This document shows positions 1 to 4,885 of a stretch of 6,348 bases of DNA, piece after piece. Under the pieces are notes generated by a model. It searched no databases, was not told the origin of the DNA, and saw only the letters and a program-made list of their open reading frames with translations. Position 1 is the first letter of the stretch. Every line of letters starts with the position of its first letter. Origin of the DNA: Acidiferrobacterales bacterium (GTDB lineage Bacteria > Pseudomonadota > Gammaproteobacteria > Acidiferrobacterales > Sulfurifustaceae); NCBI GenBank assembly GCA_015492195.1, contig WGFP01000087.1, positions 1-6,348 of the forward strand, written 5' to 3'. A program made the position numbers and the translations under genes.

Positions 1-1
1 G

Positions 2-694
2 GATGGAGCGCGGCATCTTGTCGGCCGTTTCGGTTTGGTGATTCAGCAGGTTTTCGCGGTGGGCGTGTTGACGCTTTTGATTATTCTGGTGTCCGGCCTG
101 TTCGTCGGCCTGGTGCTGGGTTTGCAGGGTTACAATACCCTCGTGGATTTCGGGGCCGAGTCGTCCCTTGGCCTGGTGGTGGCCAAGGCCCTGACGCGAG
201 AGCTGGGTCCCGTGGTCGCTGCGCTCCTGTTCGCCGGCCGTGCCGGATCGGCTCTGACCGCCGAGATCGGTCTGATGAAGGCCACCGAGCAACTGGCCGG
301 GATGGAGATGATGGCGGTAAATCCCATGGCACGGGTTATTGCCCCGCGTTTTATCGCCGGTGTAATCGCCATGCCGCTGCTCGCCGCCTTGTTTACGGCC
401 ATCGGTATCCTGGGCGGGCATCTGGTGGGGGTTGGTATGATCGGCGTGGACGCGGGCGTGTTCTGGTCCCAGATGCAAAGCGGCATGGATTTCTACGATG
501 ACGTCTTAAACGGTATCATCAAAAGCGTGGCATTTGGGTTTGTGGTAACCTGGATCGCCGTGTTTGAGGGCTATGATGCGCTGCCTACCTCCGAAGGCGT
601 CAGCCGCGCGACGACGCGTACCGTGGTGCACTCGTCGTTGGCAATACTGGGACTGGACTTCATTTTGACTTCGTTGATGTTTGGAGAAGTTTGA
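2..694 (+). CDS. mlaE: MlaE, phospholipid ABC transporter permease (5' end missing)
   Basis: MlaE is the inner-membrane permease of the Mla phospholipid transport complex (MlaFEDB), which moves phospholipids between the inner membrane and the periplasmic carrier MlaC. The frame is open from base 2 and gives 230 residues ending at TGA 692-694. Compared with E. coli MlaE (about 260 residues, from memory), roughly 30 N-terminal residues lie outside the window. Recognisable MlaE-family blocks are a hydrophobic segment followed by GLVLGLQGYNTL, the central ELGPVVAALLFAGRAGSAL followed by TAEIGLMKATEQ, and the C-terminal PTSEGVSRATTRTVVHSSLA. Several hydrophobic membrane segments are visible. The TTG at 35 is in frame but is not the start, because homologous sequence continues upstream of it. 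The stop is one base before the mlaD ATG, which implies translational coupling. An mlaF ATPase gene is expected directly upstream but is not visible. Confidence 0.96.
   Translation, partial: DGARHLVGRFGLVIQQVFAVGVLTLLIILVSGLFVGLVLGLQGYNTLVDFGAESSLGLVVAKALTRELGPVVAALLFAGRAGSALTAEIGLMKATEQLAGMEMMAVNPMARVIAPRFIAGVIAMPLLAALFTAIGILGGHLVGVGMIGVDAGVFWSQMQSGMDFYDDVLNGIIKSVAFGFVVTWIAVFEGYDALPTSEGVSRATTRTVVHSSLAILGLDFILTSLMFGEV
683..689 (+). promoter_or_regulatory. Ribosome binding site of mlaD
   Basis: GGAGAAG lies within the last codons of mlaE, with six bases between it and the ATG at 696. It decides the mlaD start against the upstream in-frame TTG at 681. Confidence 0.7.
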
Positions 695-695
695 G

Positions 696-1169
696 ATGAC
701 GAACAATAAAACGTTGGAATTATGGGTCGGTTTGTTCGTGGCCGTCGGCATTCTGGCGTTGGCCATGTTGGCATTCCGGGTGGGGAATCTGGGCAGTGCC
801 GACGTGGTCGACGGTTACAAAATCCATGCGCGTTTCGACAACATCGGTCAGCTCAAGATCAGGGCCCCGATCACGCTCGCCGGCGTGCGTATCGGCCGGA
901 TCTCCGACATCACCGTGGACGAGGATTACTACGCCGTCGTAACGCTTAATATAAGCGGTGATTATCGGAATTTGCCCACCGACACCAGCGCCTCCATCCT
1001 GACCTCGGGCCTGCTCGGCGAACAGTACGTGGCCCTGGAACCCGGGGGCAGTGAAGAGTATCTAAAAGAAGGTGATACCATTCGCCTGACCCAGTCGGCG
1101 CTGGTATTGGAGAAGCTGATCGGACAGTTCTTGTTCAGCAAAGCGGCCGAGTCGGACAAAGGCAAGTGA
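696..1169 (+). CDS. mlaD: MlaD, MCE-domain phospholipid-binding subunit
   Basis: MlaD is the membrane-anchored MCE protein that in E. coli forms a hexameric ring on MlaE and passes lipids between the permease and MlaC. The predicted protein has 157 residues: a short cytoplasmic N-terminus, one transmembrane helix at about residues 9-27, an MCE domain at about 40-118 (FDNIGQLKIRAPITLAGVRI, then SGLLGEQYVAL), and a C-terminal helix QSALVLEKLIGQFLF that corresponds to the pore-lining helix of the family. The ATG at 696 is preferred because GGAGAAG at 683-689 is well placed as a ribosome binding site; a TTG at 681 in the same frame lies before that site and inside mlaE. The protein is shorter than E. 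coli MlaD (183 residues, from memory) because the low-complexity tail after the pore helix is only about 10 residues long. Confidence 0.96.
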   Translation: MTNNKTLELWVGLFVAVGILALAMLAFRVGNLGSADVVDGYKIHARFDNIGQLKIRAPITLAGVRIGRISDITVDEDYYAVVTLNISGDYRNLPTDTSASILTSGLLGEQYVALEPGGSEEYLKEGDTIRLTQSALVLEKLIGQFLFSKAAESDKGK

Positions 1170-1173
1170 AGCC

Positions 1174-1188
1174 CCGTGCACGGCACGG
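1174..1188 (+). other. Small GC-rich hairpin between mlaD and mlaC
   Basis: CCGTGC (1174-1179), a three-base loop ACG, and GCACGG (1183-1188) form a perfect 6-bp stem that starts five bases after the mlaD stop. Only TTT follows, so it does not look like an intrinsic terminator. It might instead act as an mRNA stability or processing element that helps set the MlaC to MlaD ratio. That role is inference, and the hairpin could be chance in GC-rich DNA. Confidence 0.35.
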
Positions 1189-1205
1189 TTTGCCGGGATA
1201 TTTTT

Positions 1206-1211
1206 AAGGAG
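1206..1211 (+). promoter_or_regulatory. Ribosome binding site of mlaC
   Basis: AAGGAG sits six bases before the ATG at 1218, which is near-ideal spacing. It fixes the mlaC start at that ATG and argues against the in-frame GTG at 1176. Confidence 0.85.
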
Positions 1212-1217
1212 CCTGAT

Positions 1218-1865
1218 ATGAAGAAGATGCTTGCGATAAGTATAGCCATGTTCGTACTGATGCCCGGCTTGTCCCTCGGGGCGATCATGCCCGACCAGTT
1301 GGTGCGGGATAATACGACCAAGATCATCGCGCTGCTTAAGGCCAACCGCGAGGCCTATGAGAAGGACCATAAAAAACTCTACGCCATGGTTTATAAGGAG
1401 GTTCTGCCCCATTTCGATTTCGATGTCATGTCGAGGGCGGTATTGGGGCGCTACTGGCGGCGCGCAAACGAAGATCAACGCAAACGTTTCTCACGTGAGT
1501 TTCGTGATCTGTTGGTACGCACCTACGCCACCGTGCTCCTAAAATACACCAACGAAAAGATCATCTATCTTCCCTTTAAGGGGAAGCCGGGTGATAAGAC
1601 AGCGGTGGTCAAAATGGAGGTTAAACCGGCCGGCGGGGGGCCGAATATTCCCATTCACTACAGTTTTTATCACAAGAACTCTTCATGGAAAGTGTACGAT
1701 GTCACCGTGGACGGCGTAAGCTTGGTGACCAACTATCGCAGCACCTATGCGAGCCGGATAAAAAATGAGGGGATCGACGCCTTGATTGCGAGCATGGCGG
1801 CGGCGAATAAAACCAAAGCCGGCGGCTCCGACAAAAGCGCCAAAAACGAGGCGCGCGCCAAGTGA
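1218..1865 (+). CDS. mlaC: MlaC, periplasmic phospholipid carrier
   Basis: MlaC is the soluble periplasmic protein that carries phospholipids between the outer-membrane MlaA complex and the inner-membrane MlaFEDB complex. The predicted 215-residue precursor (E. coli MlaC is about 211) begins with a classic signal peptide: MKK, a hydrophobic core LAISIAMFVLM, and a likely cleavage site after SLG or SLGA at residues 21-22. The mature part carries family-typical sequence such as VLPHFDFDVMSRAVLGRYWR (ending near residue 80) and the FSREFRDLLVRTYATVLLKY helix. The start at 1218 is fixed by the AAGGAG site and by the signal peptide beginning there; starting at GTG 1176 would put acidic and polar residues before it. 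The last 25 or so residues are rich in Ala, Lys and Gly and look like a disordered tail. The TGA stop overlaps the GTG start of mlaB. Confidence 0.95.
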   Translation: MKKMLAISIAMFVLMPGLSLGAIMPDQLVRDNTTKIIALLKANREAYEKDHKKLYAMVYKEVLPHFDFDVMSRAVLGRYWRRANEDQRKRFSREFRDLLVRTYATVLLKYTNEKIIYLPFKGKPGDKTAVVKMEVKPAGGGPNIPIHYSFYHKNSSWKVYDVTVDGVSLVTNYRSTYASRIKNEGIDALIASMAAANKTKAGGSDKSAKNEARAK

Positions 1866-2185
1866 ATAATGCCGGCGCGCCAGCGCACGCGGGCGGTTTT
1901 GTCACAAGGCGCGACGGCACTTTTGCAATCAACGGCCTGTTGACGTTTGAAACCGTGCCCGAATTCCTTGGCTATACTTCCACCTGGCTCAATAGTGACT
2001 CCGATACGATTACCATAGACATGAAAAATGTCAGCAAGGCGGACAGCGCGGGCCTCGCGCTCATGGTGGAGTGGCTGCGCCGGGCGCGGGAGGCCAAGCG
2101 GTGCATCCGTTTTGTCAACATACCGGAACAGTTGAACCATCTGATTCGTGTAAGCGGGTTGCAGCAGACTTTTGCAACCAAGTAA
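1862..2185 (+). CDS. mlaB: MlaB, STAS-domain subunit of the Mla transporter
   Basis: MlaB is a small cytoplasmic STAS-domain protein that in E. coli binds the MlaF ATPase and is needed for assembly and activity of the complex. The predicted protein has 107 residues, about ten more than E. coli MlaB. Its STAS core spans roughly residues 20-105 and includes the strand TITIDMKNVSKA followed by D61-S62-A63-G64-L65, where S62 sits at the conserved Ser/Thr position at the start of the STAS helix. The GTG start at 1862 overlaps the mlaC stop (GTGA), a typical coupled junction. A weak GAGG at 1848-1851 may serve as the ribosome binding site. The ATG at 1869 is in another frame. The first 15 or so residues (rich in Ala and Gly) are not recognisably conserved, so a start further in cannot be excluded. 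Family assignment is firm; the mla assignment rests on position. Confidence 0.9.
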   Translation: MNNAGAPAHAGGFVTRRDGTFAINGLLTFETVPEFLGYTSTWLNSDSDTITIDMKNVSKADSAGLALMVEWLRRAREAKRCIRFVNIPEQLNHLIRVSGLQQTFATK

Positions 2186-2198
2186 AGACAGTCAGCAC

Positions 2199-3122
2199 AT
2201 GTCCGATGCGATTGCGATCGCAGACCTGAACAAACGCTATGGATCCGTTCAGGCCCTTAAGGACGTCAGCCTGTCCGTTCAGCGTGGCGAGTTCTTCGGG
2301 CTTCTCGGCCCGAACGGCGCCGGCAAGTCCACCCTTATTAATATCATCGGAGGCCTTACGCGTTTCGATTCCGGGACCGTGACCGTGCTGGGACGCAACG
2401 TGGTCACGGATTACCGGTTTACCCGCCGTAAAATCGGCGTGGTGCCGCAGGAGGTCGTGTTCGATCCCTTTTTCAGTGTGCGCGAGGTATTGAGAATCCA
2501 GTCCGGTTATTTCGGCCTAGGCCGCGCCAGTGACGCGTGGATCGAGGAATTGCTGCATGTATTGATGCTCATCGACAAGGCCGACGCCAACATGCGTTCG
2601 CTCTCGGGCGGCATGAAACGGCGGGTGATGATCGCGCAGGCCCTGGTGCATAAACCCGAGGTCGTGGTGCTGGACGAACCGACCGCCGGCGTGGACGTCG
2701 AGCTGCGCAAGTCGCTGTGGGCCTTTATTCGCCGGTTGCACGATCAAGGCCACACCATTGTCCTTACCACGCATTATCTTGAAGAGGCCGAGGCGCTGTG
2801 CGAACGCATCGCCATTCTCAATCACGGCGAGCTGGTGGCGCTGGACAGCAAGCGGGCCCTGTTGGCGAGAGGGATCGGTAAGACCATGCGGTTGTGCATT
2901 ACCACGGAAAATCCGATAGGCGCGCTGCCGGACGCCCTCTCACAGAAGGTACGAAGGCGGGAGGGAAACCGCATTGAACTGCAATTGCAAAAGGACAGCG
3001 ATTCCATCATTCAGGTGTTGGACGCGCTGCGCACCCATGGGGCCGTGATTACGAATTTTGGGGTAGAAGAAGCGGATCTGGAAGACGTGTTCGTGGAACT
3101 GACACACCGGTCTCAGGCATGA
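2199..3122 (+). CDS. ABC-2 type transporter ATPase, YadG-like
   Basis: This is the cytoplasmic ATPase of an ABC-2 type transporter, 307 residues long (E. coli YadG is about 308). All nucleotide-binding motifs are intact: Walker A GPNGAGKST at residues 37-45, Q-loop Q84 in VVPQE, signature LSGGM at 135-139, Walker B VVVLDEPT at 155-162 with catalytic E160, D-loop around D166, and switch H192 in TTHYLEEAEAL. The stretch FDPFFSVREVL after the Q-loop and the AGVDVELR segment after Walker B resemble YadG rather than MlaF. The C-terminal domain (about 220-307) ends with DLEDVFVELTHR, usual for ABC-2 ATPases. The start is taken at ATG 2199, 13 bases after mlaB; its ribosome binding site is weak, so coupling to mlaB is likely. 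A TTG at 2172 would overlap mlaB and add nine unconserved residues. The transported substrate is unknown. Confidence 0.93.
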   Translation: MSDAIAIADLNKRYGSVQALKDVSLSVQRGEFFGLLGPNGAGKSTLINIIGGLTRFDSGTVTVLGRNVVTDYRFTRRKIGVVPQEVVFDPFFSVREVLRIQSGYFGLGRASDAWIEELLHVLMLIDKADANMRSLSGGMKRRVMIAQALVHKPEVVVLDEPTAGVDVELRKSLWAFIRRLHDQGHTIVLTTHYLEEAEALCERIAILNHGELVALDSKRALLARGIGKTMRLCITTENPIGALPDALSQKVRRREGNRIELQLQKDSDSIIQVLDALRTHGAVITNFGVEEADLEDVFVELTHRSQA

Positions 3123-3880
3123 ATACGTTGGGCCTTTACACGCTGTTCTACAAGGAAGTGCTGCGATTCGGCAAGGTGCTGCTGCAGACGCTGATCGCGC
3201 CGGTGATCACCGCGCTCTTGTACCTGCTGGTGTTCGCCCAGGTGCTGGAGGGCCGAATGGAGGTATTCGACGGGGTCAGCTACACCGCTTTTCTCGTCCC
3301 GGGACTCATGATGATGTCCGTTATCCAGAACGCCTTTGCCAACAGTTCCTCCAGCCTTATCCAGTCCAAGGTGACCGGCAATCTCGTCTTTATACTGCTT
3401 GCGCCTTTGTCGCATCTGGAATTTTTTCTTGCATTCGTGCTGGCATCGGTGGTGCGCGGTTTGATCGTGGGCCTCGGTGTCTTTGCCGTCGCCGTCTTTT
3501 TCGTGCCCATACCCTTTCACAGTATCGGCTTGTTGCTTTTGTTCGGATTCCTGGCGAGCGCGGTGCTGGGGACCCTGGGCATGATCGCCGGTGTCTGGGC
3601 GGAAAAATTTGATCAGCTTGCGGGTTTTCAGAACTTTATCATCCTGCCGCTGTCTTTTCTGAGCGGGGTGTTTTATTCCATTCACTCCCTGCCCGATTTT
3701 TGGCAGGTGTTGTCTCGCTTTAACCCCTTTTTTTACATGATCGACGGTTTTCGTTACGGGTTTTTCGGCGTCTCCGACGTAAGTCCGTTATTTAGCCTAT
3801 CGGTTGTAGGGATATCATTGTTGATTCTGACCGGCGTTACGCTGCTCATGCTGAAGGCGGGTTATAAGCTGCGTGATTAG
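3119..3880 (+). CDS. ABC-2 type transporter permease, YadH-like
   Basis: This is the membrane partner of the preceding ATPase, 253 residues long (E. coli YadH is about 256). I see six hydrophobic segments at about residues 21-42, 57-77, 101-130, 136-160, 168-190 and 224-246, the usual layout of ABC-2 permeases. Family-typical sequence includes FLVPGLMMMSVIQNAFANSS and, after the fifth segment, LPLSFLSGVFYSIHSLPDFW followed by FNPFFYMIDGFRYGFFG, which closely resembles YadH (GVFYSLTLLPPFW, NPIVYMISGFRYGFLG, from memory). The ATG overlaps the ATPase stop (ATGA), so the two are translated together; there is no separate strong ribosome binding site. ABC-2 systems generally export lipids, polysaccharides or drugs. 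The position after the mla genes suggests an envelope role, but the substrate cannot be read from sequence. This is probably the last gene of the mla transcript. Confidence 0.93.
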   Translation: MNTLGLYTLFYKEVLRFGKVLLQTLIAPVITALLYLLVFAQVLEGRMEVFDGVSYTAFLVPGLMMMSVIQNAFANSSSSLIQSKVTGNLVFILLAPLSHLEFFLAFVLASVVRGLIVGLGVFAVAVFFVPIPFHSIGLLLLFGFLASAVLGTLGMIAGVWAEKFDQLAGFQNFIILPLSFLSGVFYSIHSLPDFWQVLSRFNPFFYMIDGFRYGFFGVSDVSPLFSLSVVGISLLILTGVTLLMLKAGYKLRD

Positions 3881-3911
3881 CGGGATAAAGGTTCTTTTAA
3901 GGTTTGGCCCC

Positions 3912-3939
3912 TTGAAATGCGCGCAAACGATCAGATAAT
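3912..3939 (+). promoter_or_regulatory. Candidate sigma70 promoter for ibaG-grxD
   Basis: TTGAAA (3912-3917) and GATAAT (3934-3939) are separated by 16 bases. Each hexamer matches the sigma70 consensus at five of six positions. Transcription would start near 3946, giving a leader of about 130 bases that contains the inverted repeat at 3967-4037. The AT-rich setting and the gap after the permease gene fit a promoter. No experimental support is visible. Confidence 0.5.
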
Positions 3940-3966
3940 TAAAGGATCTTAGATTTATTAGTTTTT

Positions 3967-4037
3967 GACGCAGAGCCGCCAAGACGCAAAGAATTTTTGT
4001 GTTTATTTCCTCCAGCTTTTCTTTGCGCCTTTGCGTC
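3967..4037. repeat. Imperfect inverted repeat made of GACGCARAG units (dispersed-repeat type)
   Basis: Four copies of a GACGCARAG-like nonamer lie here, two on each strand. GACGCAGAG at 3967-3975 pairs with CTTTGCGTC at 4029-4037 (eight Watson-Crick pairs and one G-T). CGCAAAGAA at 3985-3993 pairs perfectly with TTCTTTGCG at 4019-4027. A 9-base bulge lies on the left, one base on the right, and an AT-rich loop at 3994-4018. The base composition differs from the flanking genes. I recall similar GACGCAGAG/GACGCAAAG palindromes scattered in intergenic DNA of many environmental bacteria, which suggests a dispersed palindromic element; this is from memory and unsearched. It has no coding capacity and is not a typical intrinsic terminator. 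If transcribed it would fold in the ibaG leader. Confidence 0.65.
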
Positions 4038-4040
4038 GAG

Positions 4041-4060
4041 TAATCATAATTAATCAGAAT
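4041..4060. repeat. Tandem decamer upstream of ibaG
   Basis: TAATCATAAT (4041-4050) is followed directly by TAATCAGAAT (4051-4060), differing at one position. The 10-base period is close to one helical turn, so a protein binding the same DNA face twice is conceivable, as is simple AT-rich duplication. CATAAT at 4045-4050 could also serve as a -10 box, but no good -35 lies at the right distance. Confidence 0.35.
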
Positions 4061-4077
4061 TTCCTTAAATATTCACC

Positions 4078-4326
4078 ATGATACAACCGGAAGACATCAA
4101 ACAAATGATTGAACGGGGATTGCCCGGTGCGCACGTCACGGCCGGCGGCGACGGACGCCATTTCGAGGCCGTGGTCGTCTTCGAAGGTTTTGTCGGCAAA
4201 AACATGGTACAACAACATCAAATGGTTTATCGGGCGCTGGGTGACAAGATGCAGGCCGAGATCCACGCGCTTTCCCTGCGGACGCTGACACCGGAAGAGT
4301 ACCGGGCACAAGCAGCGAACACTTGA
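4078..4326 (+). CDS. ibaG: BolA family protein, IbaG-type
   Basis: This is a small cytoplasmic BolA-fold protein of 82 residues (E. coli IbaG/YrbA is about 84). BolA proteins act with monothiol glutaredoxins in binding and handing over [2Fe-2S] clusters; IbaG has been linked to acid stress in E. coli. Visible family features are HFEAVVVFEGFVGKNMVQQH followed by QMVYRAL (the FxGxxxxxxHxxVYxxL pattern), and IHALSLRTLTPEEY near the C-terminus with the conserved His. The ATG at 4078 is the only sensible start, since an in-frame TAA stands at 4066-4068. No clear ribosome binding site precedes it, so translation may be weak or depend on leader structure. The symbol rests on length, C-terminal pattern and the conserved position upstream of murA, as in E. 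coli. It is followed 26 bases later by grxD, its likely partner. Confidence 0.92.
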   Translation: MIQPEDIKQMIERGLPGAHVTAGGDGRHFEAVVVFEGFVGKNMVQQHQMVYRALGDKMQAEIHALSLRTLTPEEYRAQAANT

Positions 4327-4340
4327 AAATGGAGCAGCAT

Positions 4341-4347
4341 GAGGTGG
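4341..4347 (+). promoter_or_regulatory. Ribosome binding site of grxD
   Basis: GAGGTGG lies five bases before the ATG at 4353. It selects that ATG over the in-frame ATG at 4329, which lies upstream of the site and has no comparable motif. Confidence 0.65.
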
Positions 4348-4352
4348 TAGAT

Positions 4353-4664
4353 ATGAACGTTCAGGACAAAATCAAACAGCAGATCGCGTCGGACAAGATC
4401 GTGCTTTACATGAAGGGCACGCCGCAGTTTCCGCAATGCGGCTTCTCGGCGAAATCGGTGGAGCTGCTAAAGGCCAGCGGCGCGGAATTCAGCACCGTTG
4501 ATGTACTCGCGGACCCCGACATCCGCCAGGGAATCAAGGAGTATTCCAATTGGCCGACCATCCCCCAACTCTACATCAACGGCGAGTTTGTCGGCGGATG
4601 CGATATCCTGACCGAGCTCTTCCAGAAGGGCGAACTGCAGCGGATGGTCGCCAAGACCAAGTAA
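4353..4664 (+). CDS. grxD: Monothiol glutaredoxin, CGFS type (Grx4)
   Basis: This is a cytoplasmic CGFS monothiol glutaredoxin of 103 residues. Members bind [2Fe-2S] clusters as homodimers with glutathione, or as heterodimers with BolA proteins, and deliver clusters to iron-sulfur proteins. The active site C29-G30-F31-S32 sits in LYMKGTPQFPQCGFS. The glutathione-binding WPTIPQLYINGEFVGGCDI segment is at residues 67-85, with the cis-Pro at 71 and the GGCD motif at 81-84. Starting at 4353 gives MNVQDKIKQQI, which aligns with the start of E. coli GrxD; starting at 4329 would add eight residues without a ribosome binding site. It lacks the longer acidic C-terminal tail of E. coli GrxD. It is probably cotranscribed with ibaG and ends before a strong terminator. 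Confidence 0.95.
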   Translation: MNVQDKIKQQIASDKIVLYMKGTPQFPQCGFSAKSVELLKASGAEFSTVDVLADPDIRQGIKEYSNWPTIPQLYINGEFVGGCDILTELFQKGELQRMVAKTK

Positions 4665-4697
4665 TCGGGTTCTGTAGCACCTGCAATGATCGAGCAC

Positions 4698-4725
4698 GGC
4701 TGCCGCAGTGGCAGCCTTGTTTTTT
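4698..4725 (+). terminator. Rho-independent terminator after grxD
   Basis: GGCTGCC (4698-4704), loop GCAGT, and GGCAGCC (4710-4716) make a perfect 7-bp GC-rich stem followed by TTGTTTTTT (4717-4725). It lies 33 bases after the grxD stop and ends the ibaG-grxD transcript, separating it from murA. Confidence 0.92.
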
Positions 4726-4753
4726 AGTGCTGTAACTTTCATATCAAGCCCCT

Positions 4754-4803
4754 CGCCCAACCGAGCGGCCGAAGGCCCGGCCGCAGGGAGGGCGTTTATT
4801 TTA
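4754..4803 (+). terminator. Possible second terminator, nested hairpin upstream of murA
   Basis: An outer stem CGCCC (4754-4758) with GGGCG (4790-4794) encloses an inner stem GCGGCC (4765-4770) with GGCCGC (4779-4784). An internal loop separates them and TTTATTTTA (4795-4803) follows. This resembles a backup terminator in tandem with 4698-4725. The internal loop and the short outer stem make it weaker, and it might instead be a protein or RNA regulatory site for murA. Confidence 0.4.
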
Positions 4804-4828
4804 CACGTTGTGTTCCACCTGCTACCTT
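4800..4828 (+). promoter_or_regulatory. Candidate sigma70 promoter for murA-hisG
   Basis: TTTACA (4800-4805, five of six to the -35 consensus) and TACCTT (4823-4828, matching the TA and final T of the -10) are 17 bases apart. Transcription would start near 4835, about 50 bases before the murA ATG. A promoter is expected here because a terminator lies upstream. The -10 match is modest. Confidence 0.4.
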
Positions 4829-4885
4829 AGCCTTTTTAACCCTTCCCGCCGTGGACGAAACAAAACGGCGTTTGTCGTCTGAATA

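Noticed and set aside
35..37. TTG at 35 as the start of mlaE
   Set aside because: The frame stays open to the window edge, and E. coli MlaE has about 30 more residues upstream, so the gene is cut by the window.
1176..1217. GTG at 1176 as the start of mlaC
   Set aside because: It would put 14 extra residues, several charged, before a clear signal peptide. The AAGGAG site at 1206-1211 points to ATG 1218.
3113..3685. Antisense open frame (190 codons) opposite the permease gene
   Set aside because: Its composition, rich in Gln, His, Lys and Asp, is what the reverse complement of a membrane protein gene gives. It has no recognisable domain.
3897..3916. Hairpin AAGG/CCTT after the permease as a terminator
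   Set aside because: The stem has only a few pairs, includes a G-T, and has no T-run after it.
3967..4037. CRISPR array or transposon end
   Set aside because: The repeated units are short, inverted rather than evenly spaced direct repeats, with no spacers, cas genes or transposase in the window.
4323..4352. TTG 4323 or ATG 4329 as the start of grxD
   Set aside because: Neither has a ribosome binding site, and the extra residues are not part of the family. GAGGTGG and alignment to GrxD support ATG 4353.
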